A DNA stretch of 64,000 bases from Nectonema munidae (taxonomy: Eukaryota; Nematomorpha; Nectonematoida; Nectonematidae), in the NCBI GenBank assembly GCA_030549495.1, contig JAUIRK010001041.1, forward strand, positions 1,054,001 through 1,118,000. Reading direction: 5' to 3'. Of this stretch, positions 46,243-58,227 are shown one piece after another. Position numbers and translations under genes: made by a program. The notes beneath the pieces are model-generated. The model saw only the letters and a program-made list of their open reading frames with translations, did not search any database and was not told the origin of the DNA. Each line of letters starts with the position of its first letter. Position 1 is the first letter of the stretch.

Positions 46243-46419
46243 GTAAGAAATTTTCGCTATACAAATACGCATGAACACTTTCATGCACAATGGGATACCG
46301 TGTTCCACAGAATAAAAATCATCTGCTTTAAGTATATAAAAACTCGTGGAAAAAGAAAGCAACGATAAATTTTGAATGCATAAACAAACATTTTACAATA
46401 TTTTTTTCTATTCTCGATT

Positions 46420-46541
46420 GCTTACTCAAGGTCTTGAGTTCGATCCCGCATCAAGCCTGATTTCCTCACAGTTCGATATAAGCAGCGCATTTGTCCCCTT
46501 TTCGATGAAAACACCCTACGCTACGTTTACCTTTTCCTTTA
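46420..46541 (+). mobile_element. tRNA-derived SINE family 1, 5'-truncated copy
   Basis: Starts at CTCAAGGTCTTGAGTTCGAT (B box), continues TCCCGCATCAAGCCTG and GATGAAAACACCCTACG, and ends in TTTACCTTTTCCTTT. Confidence 0.7.
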
Positions 46542-46941
46542 TGTCTTTTCATACTTTTTTATTATAAATTTAGTATTTTAATTATTTTCAAAAAACTGTA
46601 AAGTTTACATCTGCTTCAAGTTCTTTTAATCATTATTTGCCTAAGTCACTTTGAAGCTTTTTTAGTTCTTTCAATTTGTTAACTTAAATCAGGTAAAAAG
46701 GTGAGTTAACTTTTCATATTTTTAATTCCAACTAAAATAGTACAACTTAATAAAAATCTCTTAAAAATTTATTATTATGCCCTTATTATTTGAAATAATT
46801 TCCAAAAAAAATTTCAAAAGTATGAATTGACATTTCATGCAAAAAAATTTGTCTTGCATAATCATGAGAATCAAAATATTTATAAAAAAAAAAGGCACCG
46901 AAAAAAATAGTGAGCAGACCTTAATTGCAATTCACAAATGG

Positions 46942-47703
46942 TCAGGGCCGGTTTCAAGCCGATTTGACCGATATTATCAAATTGGGCCCCGCGCCTGTGT
47001 GCCTTTTTCTGTATTATATGACGTACAAAATACTACTTAAAAAGTAAAATGAAAAGTGAGATCATCTTTCTCATAATATTAATTCATTATGCATGATGAA
47101 TTTTGTAAATTATCGTTATGTCACCTCCTTTAGCAATGGCGGATTTTTTCTCTTTTCAAAACGACGTGCAAAAAATGGCGTATTTTTTCCTTACTTTGTA
47201 AACATTTAAGTTTTCTACAGTTTCAAATTTTAAAAAATAAATTTTTTCTCTAAAATTTTAAAAAATATTTTTAAAATCACATGAAAAAATTAATATTTAC
47301 AGACAGCCAACCAAAATCTATAAATTTATGTTCTGAGATTTAGTTTTTTATTAATTGAAGGCTAGGTTTTTGAAAGAGGTTTTTAAAAATTAATAAACTA
47401 CATTTTTAGAATTATATCTTGAAAATATTTGAAAGATTTTGTTAATAAAAAAGCTAGAAGAATCTTTTTCTAAAGGAGTATATGTAATTGCCTAGTTTGC
47501 CTCTCTTGATGTTAAAAGTAAAGCAATAAAAGTATCCATAGTGCTTTTAATTTTTTTTATACCAAGCATTAAATGTCTTTTTTTGGTTTTTATGTGTTTT
47601 TTTATTTTAAATATATAAACACCGATAAATTTTACTATGTAGAGTCGGGGCCCCTCTATCAGATTTCTAATTGGGCCCCGCAATTCCTAGCACCGGCCCT
47701 GAC
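46942..47703. mobile_element. GGGCCGG-ended non-autonomous DNA element
   Basis: About 760 bp with inverted ends TCAGGGCCGGTTTCAAGC and GCACCGGCCCTGA, and a second inverted match AATTGGGCCCCGC at both sides. The interior is AT-rich and non-coding. hAT-like by its end sequence. Confidence 0.65.
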
Positions 47704-47971
47704 AATGGTTTCCTACACTTCGTTTCCTTATTTTATATACCTCTACAATTCAGTTTTCGACATTTTGATGTGTTCTTGCAACTATTAAGGCGCGGCGAAA
47801 TAAACCGGGTAGCACCACTCATGCCAGAAACGCAAATGAATGAAGCACACCACCGCGAAACACTAGATCTGTTGGCATCTTGTATTATAATTCTTGACAC
47901 TTGTGGTCTTACTGCTCTCGCTATTTAGCGCTTTTCCTTTGTCTTAGGAAGGGAAAAGCTTCGAGTAGAAC

Positions 47972-48009
<38 letters not shown>

Positions 48010-48320
48010 CGGCAAAACAGCAGAGAGTGAAGAGCTTTGAAAAAAGTGTGGAGGAGGCGAGACTTAATTACGGTAAATCCACGGGCTTAGCAAACAAAAT
48101 TGCTGTTCATGTATTTCATCACTTGTTCCTCACAGTGGTATACATAGTACATACCTAATGCGTACAGCGTATACGTGTAAACACGACAACCCGCCTTCCA
48201 CTGTGATTGACATATAGAGAAAAACGGTGGTGATGTAAACACGAGGAAATTATATAATATAGTATACGAAATTTAAAAAGTGACTTCTTGATTGTCGCGC
48301 CCTTCTACCACGTTCCCATT
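47704..48320. promoter_or_regulatory. Balanced-composition region with GA tract, candidate regulatory/5' region
   Basis: Stands out from its surroundings by balanced base composition and several CpGs (GGCGCGGCG, CACCGCG, GTCGCGCCC) and by an uninterrupted GA tract of over 30 bp at about 47970-48003. Such tracts are GAGA-factor sites in arthropods. It lies upstream of the first exon placed. Promoter or 5' UTR of the uif-like gene, or of an unseen plus-strand gene, is a guess. Confidence 0.25.
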
Positions 48321-49406
48321 GTACATCAGCAATTAGAACTTGGCATAAATGATAGAGTCGGAGATATACTACTTCTTACGCAATAAGGTCAAGTAAATAT
48401 TGGATACAAAGATAAACAATTACACACAGAGATATACAAAGTTATATGCAATTTCATAAACTATATTAATTCATTGTTAAGAGCATTTATATAACTAGAC
48501 ATTATGAAAACGGTTTGCCAACAAAAAATACATAACTCTCCTCTTGTCAAAATAAAGAAGAAGAATGAGTGTGTATATTATAATAATAATAAACAGACTC
48601 TCTCCCTACTCTCCCTGTCTTTAACAACTTTCTTTTGGGAATGATACAAATCTATGAATAGCAGTTGTGCTAATCTATAGAGCAGGGTTCCCAATGCCAC
48701 ATAAAAATTCAGCCGGTCCTTGGAGAATTTTTTGAAGACACCCTCATATGTTGATGAATTATTATTATTATAATAGAAGAGAGTTTACCTAGCCACAAAA
48801 ATGTGTTGTTTGGGTACTTGAGTTTTTGAAATTGTGCTCCAATCAAATTATTTTTGTACAAAGTGTTTATTCTTATCAGCTGCGCACCAATGCTTGAAAA
48901 GTATCCACTTTTTGAAACAAAAAATAATGAGACGAAAAATGAGATATCTTACCTGTAGCAGGACTCACTCGCTTTGTAGTGGGAAAGAGGCTGATTCACA
49001 AAAAGTATGCATTCGTTCTCGTATAATAGCCAGCCTAAAAATAAAGAGATTATATTATTATTATCTTTCTCAGAGTGCCGCAAATCAATTCTGCGAATAG
49101 TTATCGCATAGCTTAAAATATATACACTTTAATCACGAATATCCAAAGGGACAATTTCGAGTTACTTTCCATATTTTGTTATATATTTTTTTCTGAATAA
49201 CATATCATTTCTCAATTCATTTAAATAAATTTATTTTTTATCAACACAAAAGAGAAAAAAGTATCTATTAAAATTAAATTTAGAATTGATGAAAAAGCAA
49301 AAATTAGAACTGAAATTAGAGTAGATTAATTTTTGCATGTCAAGAGTTAAATGTGCACCATACCACTGATTTTGCCTGTTCAAACGTATTCCTCAATCTG
49401 CATAGA
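48321..49406. other. Unassigned stretch
   Basis: AT-rich, with a CAGGGTTCCCAA element end at about 48683 (hAT-like TIR half) and a short ATTATTATTATAATAATA run. No exon found. Confidence 0.4.
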
Positions 49407-49524
49407 TCCTGTTAGTATTGAGGTTAGTGCTAGTGTTGCGGTTAGGTTTAGTGCTTGCGCAATCGTACATACATACATACAATATACATTTTTGACATTC
49501 TTGACACAAACTTTCCTATTTATT
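49407..49524. repeat. Dispersed repeat R, copy 2
   Basis: Same repeat as 44495-44634 (GTTAGTGCTAGTGTTGCGG, TTGCGCAAT, TTGACACAAACTTTCCTAT) without the MITE insertion. Confidence 0.6.
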
Positions 49525-49846
49525 TGTATTAATACGCGTATGATACAAAAAAACAGCTATAGAGGAAGAAGAATTTTATTATATCATAAAATAATGGACA
49601 GGTGTGGATATAGAAAAAAAAGATGCCTTATGTTCAAAATGATATTTTTTTTCTTAAGGATAGGAGAGACATCATGGACGATTAGAAAGCGTCAGCCGTT
49701 GTGTAATTACTTCCATGAGCAATCTTTTTGGTAAGAGGTGGTTGAAAATAAAAGTCTTGTTTAAACATCTTTCGTTGGCAAGGATATTGTATAATATCAA
49801 AAATAATAAAAAAGTGTTTGATTTATAAGATTAAAACATGATAAGT

Positions 49847-50790
49847 TTACATTTGCAGTTTACAAACAAAACATTTTTTATTTGTACAGGTCTGATCATA
49901 CTTATTTAACAAAAACATTTGTAGTGTATTCTTGAAACATCTCAAAGACTTTTCAATTCCGAATTTCAAAAGAAATTTATTCCAGTGTTTTATTATTCTA
50001 TTTCTCAAGGAATTTTTGGTGGAGACAAGCTTAGTCCTTATTATTGGTAAACTACTAGAATTTGTAAGACAATGATTCTTAGATCCACTATTGATGGCAA
50101 TCCATGGACTGAATATTATAGGCAAAGTATTCGAAAAGAGCTTGTATGTAAAATTAGAGATTTGCAGATAGCATATATCTTTTAATTTCAATAAATAGTT
50201 TTGCATAAAAAAGAGAGATGTATGACTTAATGAGGGTTGATTAAATACTAACCTCATTGCCTTTTTCTGAAGTTGAAACAGTTTGGTAATGTCACTGTAT
50301 CCCCAATTTATAATACTAACAGTGGGGTAAAAACAAACTTTTATATATTACCAGCTTCGAATGTGTAGGTAACTCATTTTTATACTTTTTCATTATGCCG
50401 TTTATAGAGCATAACTTAGTTTCCAAAAAACTTATATAAGTTTTCCAATTCAAATAACGATTTATTCTCAAACCTAGTAGATTATATTCCTCAACAATTT
50501 GAATTTTATTTTTACATTCAATTCTTTTTTTCTTATTTGAAAAAACATAGCTTTTGTTTTATTACTGTTTACTTGGAGAAAATTTACTCTACACCAAATC
50601 TAAAACTGGATTAATAACTTGGTCAATATGGCAACATGATGGGCTCAGTTCTGATAGAGGAACTATAGCAGTGATGTCATCTGCAAACATTAAAAACTTA
50701 GTTTTTTCATTACACATAAGAAGATCATTTATGAACAGGGAAAACAGTAATGGGGCAAAGATAAATATATAGAGCCCAAAAAGATTTCAA
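49847..50790 (-). mobile_element. LINE relic, 5'-truncated (RT fingers lost)
   Basis: Minus strand. Begins inside the reverse transcriptase with FAPLLFSLFINDLLMCNEK and FLMFADDITAIV (catalytic FADD), passes a frameshift near 50570, then VNSNKTKAMFF. The C-terminal part 49847-50257 is open and ends with a CTNKKCFVC knuckle like that of the LINE at 10.7-13.8 kb. Related family, a different copy. No clear poly-A tail. Confidence 0.8.
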
Positions 50791-51325
50791 TTGTTGATTG
50801 CTATTGTACCTGATTTTTAGAAATAAAAATATTTTTATCATCTTTACAACTTATAATATTTCTACATTAATCTAGCTGCATTTGTATTCAATGTGAAAAC
50901 TTGTAGATAAATTATGGGAAAATTTATAATAATTTTGCCCTTTGTATTTACACTATTATATACTTTGTACAGGCATAAAAATGCACTATCATTTGTACTT
51001 AAGTTTTCCCATAATAAAAATGAAAAGCAAATGAGAAAATTTTACCTGATTTGCATTTTCTTTGTAAAAGGGAGTTCTAGATAAAATATGGAAAATATGA
51101 TTAATCATTCATATGAAATATTTAAGCTATGATTACTGAAAAACAGAATATCAAAAGTAGTTTCTAGTTGTCCTGCGAACATTTGTGCAGCTAAGTAATA
51201 ATTGAAGAACGACATTTTCAAAGTAATAAAAATTTCTTTCAGTACATTTAAAAGAGATAGTTATTGAGCTTACTTAGATATTCAATTAGTAAGATTAATA
51301 AGTTAGTTTTTTTTTTAGCTATGGT
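50791..51325. other. Unassigned AT-rich stretch
   Basis: Between the LINE relic and a MITE. No coding region or repeat seen. Confidence 0.5.
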
Positions 51326-51572
51326 CACTGGCGGATCTAGAGGGGGCACCTGGGCCTAGGCCCCCTATGCAGAATGGCTTCAGAAATTGCCCTTACTGAT
51401 TTTGCTCTTTCCTAAAGCATCAAGGCTTGTATGGTAGTGGATTACATTAATAAATGATGTATTTTATCATTATAAAAGTTTACCATAATAAAAAATTTAC
51501 CAAGATGATGAAAAACAAACTAGTATTTTTTAAAGTTGGCCCCCATATGGTCAATTTCTGGATTCGCCACTG
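51326..51572. mobile_element. MITE with CACTGGCGGAT-type ends
   Basis: 247 bp with inverted ends: left CACTGGCGGATCTAGAG, right TTCTGGATTCGCCACTG. Subterminal GGGCC/GGCCCC-rich tracts. The same end type is seen at 36.84-37.19 kb and as single ends at about 27.65 and 54.43 kb. Confidence 0.7.
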
Positions 51573-51579
51573 CCTATAT

Positions 51580-51730
51580 GGGCGTGAGTAGGGTTGGTTA
51601 GATGCTGGATTCGATAACTCAACGTCTTGGGTTCGATCCTGCATCAAGCCTGCTTTCCTCATAGTTCGATACAAGCGGCGCAATTGTGCCTTCTCGATGA
51701 AAACACCACATGGTACCTTACCTTACCTTA
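51580..51730 (+). mobile_element. tRNA-derived SINE family 1, best full-length copy
   Basis: 151 bp. A-box-like GGGCGTGAGTAGGGTTGG, then TCTTGGGTTCGATCCTG (B box), GCATCAAGCCTG, TTCGATACAAGCGGCGCAAT, GATGAAAACACC, and a tail of tandem ACCTT units. Used as the reference for the family; other copies at 24.6, 31.0, 43.1, 46.4 and 58.2 kb. Confidence 0.8.
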
Positions 51731-52592
51731 TGGGTAGATAGGTGGCTAAAACTTTTAAAAATATTTTATAGTAGTTTTAATTCCCTCTTCATATGAGTTA
51801 GTTAATATGGTCTAATTATTGTATATTCTATATTTTTATTTAATAGAGAATTATCAAGTCAAAATTATTTAGCTAATCTTTCGTATGAGATCATTGCGAG
51901 GGAAAAGCCTGCTTCGCACCCTCCCTATCCCCACGGAGTTACTTAATAGATTGTTGGTTTTGTAATCTGATTGGTTAAATTTTAGAGAGTTAATAAGGTA
52001 GATAGATGTTAGATAGGAGTTAAAAATAATCTACTTCAGGTGAAATAATGCTTGCTTTTATCAGTTTTCCTAGATCGGTAAATTGAATTACTTTCTTTCA
52101 TAGCGAAAAACATCTCCTCGTACTTATAAGTCTTCTAAACATGAAGGAAATTTACCACGCTAATTTCCGAGTGTTTTCGAATGGTATAAGAAAATATTTG
52201 TAACATACAGGAAAGCCAACTTCACAAAATTTCGTATTAAATCGGAATCCGACTGAGTCTTAATTACGTGAAACCGACTTAGAAAAAATCCTTTTGTAAA
52301 ATAACCCTTATCTTATTCTCTTTGGTTGGGAAAGCGCTTATAAGTAGTATTTAGTTTTCAATTTCAGTTTTAAACAAAATTTTGCAACGCGGTTTTTCCT
52401 AAAAGATTCATTTCTTTCGCACCCAATTATTTTTCTTTGCACATTATTGTATACTGATTAATTATTTATTGAGAAATCTTGAGTTAAAATCTGATTAAAG
52501 CCTGGACAAAACTGTGTTATACATTTAAATAATGTAAATACTTTTGAACTTACTATAAGCTTATCCAAAAAGAAACTCAACGTATAAGATAT
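51731..52592. other. Unassigned stretch
   Basis: AT-rich, with a somewhat less AT-rich patch around 51890-51950. No exon or repeat identified. Confidence 0.5.
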
Positions 52593-53503
52593 ACACCATT
52601 TTTAGATCAGTAGCACCATTTTCACAATTCGTCACACCTTTTTACAATTCAAACGCACCCTTTTGCAATTGTGTCACGCAGTTTTGCAATTAAACGCGCC
52701 TTTTTCCGGTTCCGTTCAACCTCTTTATTTTAAAATACCGTTCTAAAATTTTTCTTAACTCTCTCATTCTATTAATGTGAAGAAAGTAAACGTGTCAAAT
52801 CAGGGTATTTAAGTGAAGGAAAAAGTAGTATCAAATAAGTAGAGTGTCAAATGATTTATTAAAAAATGTTGCTAAAAAATAAAAAAAATGTAACATTTTT
52901 GTATAATAATTACGATGTGTAAATTAAAAATGAAGCAAGTTAACGTTAAAGCCAATTATGGCATTTTTACATACTTTCAAATTGCTACTAGATTGATATT
53001 TAAAAAGAATTGAAATATTAAATTATTGAAAATAAAAAATTCAGACAAATTCATGAACAATCAATTCTTTTTGAATATTTCTTGCCACATGAGCAAAAGA
53101 GTTTTGACAATCGTTAGCATTGCTCCTTGTCTTAACAGCTACTTCAATTATCTGATATAAATGAGTTTTGGATTCATTTGTTTTGCTTAATGAACTTTTA
53201 ACATTATAATAATGTTTAGAGTATGTATATTTTTTTAATTTTGATTATTTTATTTTTTGTGTACAAATATTTTTTTCATGATGAAAATTAAATGTAGAAA
53301 AAATTTTATATAAAAATTTTGTTCACAAACTTAAATTTTTTAATCTAATTGTTTTTAGTATCAATCAAATAGTATAAAATTAGTTTAAAAAAAGACACAC
53401 ATAATTTTGATAAAATTTTTAAACGGTATGTTTAAATTGCAAAAGTGTGCATTTGAATCGCAAAAAGGTGCAAAAGGGTGGGTTAGAAGCTAAAAATGGT
53501 GTG
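52593..53503. mobile_element. Palindromic minisatellite (foldback-type) element D
   Basis: 911 bp. Ends ACACCATTTTTAG and CTAAAAATGGTGT are perfect inverse complements. The left arm (to about 52725) has units such as CACCTTTTTACAATTCAAACG, the right arm (from about 53425) the inverse, AATCGCAAAAAGGTGC. Interior about 700 bp, AT-rich, non-coding. The terminal CCATTTTTAG word is shared with element B and nearly with A. Confidence 0.75.
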
Positions 53504-56500
53504 TTTATTCGCTTACGGCCTACGGGTTCGGTCTATTGGCGGGCATAAGTTGAAAAAATGACACAAGAGACGGGCATTGGGGTGGGTATTGGAAAATTTG
53601 ATGTACATTCATCATAGAGATGTAGACAACGGCATATCACACTAACACTCCTAGCGAGTTTCTTTTTCCAATAGCAAGGCTATCATCACAAGTTGTCTGC
53701 AATTTTCTTACTCCTCAAGACGGTGTAAGGTGAAGGAAGGCTTTGTTATATTTTGAAAAACATATATGATCAATGTATACGCTTGAAATTTATAAAGCAA
53801 TGCAAATTGTTGCAGCATAGCTTCCAAAATATCCCTAGGATACATATACGGCGTCAAAATGACCCCAATTAACATAAAATTATTGATAATTTCAGTAAAA
53901 TACCTTAATAATTTGTTTTGAACTTTATGATAGTGAAATATTTAAATTAAAATTAAGAATTATAATTTGGCAAATACTTAATTTAGTAGTGGTGTTTTTT
54001 AAAAATTTTTAAGCTCATTTCAACCCCAGTCATGTTGACTTTTTTTAATGACATTAAATGTCAATCAAATTTTTACAGTATCGAAAAATTTTAGGCTTCA
54101 TCATAACAAACATAAAATGATAATTTATTGTTTGTTTGTTAACTTATTTTAATTGCAGTCTCATCTATAATTTAAACAATCATATTTATTTCTGTTTTGT
54201 TTTAAAATTCAATTGATTTTTCATCTCTAACACTTATCACTTTTTTTTTTACAAATTTTGAGGAATTTTTTTTTCATTATAAATTTTACTACTTTATTTT
54301 ATGATGTTTGGAGTGTTAACTTTAAAATTGAAGTTATTTTTTGTATGTCTTCAATATATTAAAAAAATATATAAAAACACATTTTTGCATTATTGATTAC
54401 AAAACTAAAAAATTCTGATTGCTATTACGTCTCAATGGCGGATCTAGAAATAAATTAGCAGCGGGATAACATTTTTCTAAAAGTTATTTAAATGAACAAC
54501 AATCAATATATTTATATGATTATTTTTAAGTTTACCTCATTTTTAACAAAACACACCAACAGCTACTTTTTCTTTACTACTTGGGAAAACTTCAATCTGA
54601 TTCTGCATCACCTCAAGGGTCGTCACAAATGTTAATGTGAGGCTACGTTAAATATGAGGTGACGAGGAGGGAGAGAAGAAAATCGTAATTTACATTTTTG
54701 GGTCACCCGCCTGAAGATTCATTCAATTTTACTACCACTGGAGTACAAAATAGGGTGCGTAATATATCAACTAGATAACCCTAGTAGGATTCTGAACACC
54801 CTGAAGTTAGCGCATATGTCCATCTATAATTATCAGTATACATGATTTTGTCTAGAAAAAATGTTAACTTTATGTAATCTGCTCTTAGTTTAACATAGTA
54901 AACAACAGGGATAGACTGATATGTTGTTGTGAAGCAAAACAAACCGTCTTGAGACTTTTAAAGAAGAATCAATCAACGACGCCTTTGAACCGGCGGATAC
55001 TTTAAAACGAATCCTTCAAATAAACCTTTTATCTTTGCGCAGACTTAAAAAGTCTGCAACGTGAAATATTTTCTGTCATGCTCGATACTCAAAACTTCTT
55101 CACTATGATGCAAACAACTAAACTCCTGTTTTATATCATTCGATATGATCAAGCTCTTTTTAGTCTGGAAAATAAAGATTACATCTTTTTTTCGTTCCAG
55201 TGATCATCATAATCCGAAATATCAATATCAGATGTCGATTTCTATGCTGAACATAGTGGAATTGGCAACTCATCGCCGATATTGAAAACGTATTTGTTTT
55301 GGGAGATGTATCCGAGGGATATAGGATACTTCTTTATGCGATAGATAAAAGATAAGATACATTAAAACATTTCAAAGACTAAAATTTCATTAATTTAAAT
55401 TTAGTGAGTGATGAATATCTCTGTCAAAATAATATTGATTTTTTTTCCATATTTTATCAAAATATTAATGATAGAAATGAAGATTATAGGTAAAATGAGT
55501 TGAAAAAAATTGCGACATGATTAAACTCAAATAATAATTAACAGTTTAAAATAAGAACATTTATAAGTTTATCTCACCAAAATTGTAGAACATCAAAGAA
55601 ATCGGGTAGCTTAAAAAAAAGAAGCTTATAGTAAAATTAAGAATGCGGGCACACTCGCTTTTAAAGAAAAGAGGACGAGTTTGATAAATTGCAAACGGGT
55701 TATGAGTGGAGGGCGTGAGTTGCATAAAGTAAGCTTCTCTCTTGCCACCTAATATGACCACATAGATATATGCAGCATTCAAACTTTTTTTAAAGACTTT
55801 ATAAATTAGATTGGATAAAAAAATATATTATTTTTTTTTCGATAAAATGAGAAGTCTCAGGAAGTATTCCAGCTTCTGGACCTATCACAAAATTTGCGAT
55901 AGAGATTAAATGAGAAAGGGACTGATTGCTTCTCATTTTAAGAAATTATTTAAACATTTTGAAATTAAAAAATACAATGCTCTGAATTTATAAGTTAATT
56001 TTTTTATTTAGTAGTTTTTTTTATTAATTTTGTCAAGGTTAATAGTGAAATAGTGTAAATTTACTATTTAAATGTGTGTTCTGGGAATAAGAATATAATT
56101 CTCTACCATGTTAGATTTCATTAGGACCCGGAAAAAACTACGATTCGTAAATTACCAAAAATATCAGTACTGGTAAGTCGCACGAACAAAAGATATATTC
56201 GTCGATTTTTTTCGGTTTTAATAATATTTATATATTTTTACCCTCACCCGTACAACACGCTACAATTTGTAGTTACTAAAACTTTTATAATAATTTTTTC
56301 ACAATATACAAATATTATAAGCTTAAAATTTAATGCCGCTGCATGTTTTTATGTGGCAAACCCACATACAAAGTTTAATCTTGTATATTAATTTTAGCTT
56401 TAGCTTAACTAAGCTTAAAAACAGGAAATTACTCCTAACATGCAATCTGTCTGCTTTATAATCCGATATTCAATATTTTTTTAAATAAGTCTGCTAATTC

Positions 56501-56533
56501 ATTATTACTGACAGCTACATTTTTTCGCGCATT
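53504..56533. other. Three-kilobase stretch without certain genes
   Basis: AT-rich. Holds two weak coding candidates, plus strand about 54930-55065 and minus strand 55578-55748, and a GGCGGATCTAG element end near 54437. Neither candidate could be linked to a gene. Confidence 0.4.
55578..55748 (-). CDS. Candidate exon of unknown gene
   Basis: 171 bp, open, phase 1-1, acceptor ATATTAG and strong donor TTTTG|GTGAGA. It reads GKREAYFMQLTPSTHNPFAI, then LFFKSECARILNF and a hydrophobic run. The phase and length fit the uif-like gene, but the single Cys and the hydrophobic stretch do not match a known module. It may be chance. Confidence 0.2.
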
Positions 56534-58080
56534 TTGTTAACAGTTAGGAAATTTTTAATAAAGTTTTCTCAAAATGAGAAAGTTAGAAATATCATCTTTC
56601 CAGTTAGCTCGTGCGCTGATTTCTCTTTGGGTAATAGTGACAATGAAAATGACATGGTAAAAGATGATGAGAGCGAGTGTGAAGAAAGTATTCAATCTTA
56701 TGAATCTTCAACCAACGGGCCTGAAGTGGAATCGAACGAAGGTGACATAGACATGTTTGTCGAAAATTTTTCAGATGATAGTTCAAACGATACAGATGTA
56801 GATGAAAACCAACTTGACTCAATTCATTTTCTGAACTATGATTCCAAAGATAAAGAAGAATACATTTATTGTAATAACATAAAATACTCAAAAATGCCTT
56901 CGATGATTTGGTCTCTATGAATAAATATTTTGCTTCAGAAGCCAAGACCATTATGTAGTCCAAAATGCGAGGCTGAATCTTTCCTTCTTTTCTACAATGA
57001 AGATATGTTCCCTCATATTTCTAGATATACCAATAGAAAGGTTTCTGATGAGATAAGAACTTATTTGCAGAAAAATAAGAAAAATACCTATCCAACGTTC
57101 ACGAAACAATTTTCTCTTGAAGAAATGAAAGCTTGTTATGTAATCATGATTAGATAAGCTTTTGACAGAGATAACATGTCTTGTCTGAATTGTTTATGGT
57201 CTCCAAACGACTCAAAACCTTTTTATAAAGCAACGATCGGTTTTCAGCGTTTTTAAATTTTTCCTACATTGTCTCTGATTTGATCATTTTCGTGACAGAG
57301 AATCAAGGGATATATGGACATTGGACAATGTTTCAAAAAAATTTATTGTCTTTTATAGTACCTGATAATGTACTTACTAGTGACGAACAGCTATATGGGT
57401 ACAGAGGTAAGATACCAGGAAGATGTTTTATACTTCAGAAACCGTAAAAATATGGAGTGAAAATTTTTGGGTGTTGCGAAGCTAAAAGTGGTTTTGCTCT
57501 GACAGGTTAGATTTATTCAGGCAAAGAAAACCAAGAAGATAAAAATACAAAAAGAGCTACTACTACAGTTTTGCAACTGGTTAAGCCGTTTGAAAATACT
57601 GGTAGAGACATTGTCACTGATAGGTATTTTACTTCCCATTTTTTAGCTACAGAACTCTTGGAAAAAAACTTAACCTAGTTTGGAACAATAAATAAAACAA
57701 GAAAAGAAGTTCCTGCTTTTTTTAAATCAGCTAAAGGTCAAAAATTTATGATCACCAAAATAAAATTTCCTTGTGCTCCTACGTTCCTAAAAAGAACAAG
57801 AAAGTACTGATGCTATCTTCTTCTCATCTTGTTTGTGAAGAATCGGAAAGACAAGATAAAAAGCCTAAAATAATATTGGAATTTAATCAAGGTAAATATG
57901 GGGTTGAATTGCTTGATTCAATAATTGAAAAGTTTTCATGTCGACGAAAAACTAATAGATGGCCCGTACTAATAAATGATAACTTTATAGATGTTGCATG
58001 AATTTTGATGAAAAAATGACTACTTTGAACGTCGGAGAAATTTTCTATAAAAATTATCCTTTTAACACGCTTCTGATTTT
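56534..58080 (+). pseudogene. piggyBac-type transposase relic (DDE_Tnp_1_7)
   Basis: Plus strand. The 5' part (56534-56920) encodes an acidic N-terminus (SDNENDMVKDDESECEE). Then, over several frames with many stops: FTKQFSLEEMKACYVIMI, LTSDEQLYGYRGKIPGR, KYGVKIFGCCEAKSGF, NTGRDIVTDRYFTSHFLA, and GTINKTRKEVPAFFKSAKG. The DEQ, KYGxK, VTDRYFTS and GTxxxxRKxxP blocks define the piggyBac DDE family. Terminal repeats and TTAA sites of a complete element were not identified. Clearly dead. Confidence 0.85.
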
Positions 58081-58227
58081 TCATCATAAGGAGGATTCAA
58101 AAACAAAGTTTGAGAAAAGGAATAAAAGAAGCAGGACTAATGGAATGATATATTGAAACAACTTCAAAGAGTTGCTACAAAATGTATCAGCTTGTACACA
58201 ACTGTATACTATTTTTACTCTAAAGGC

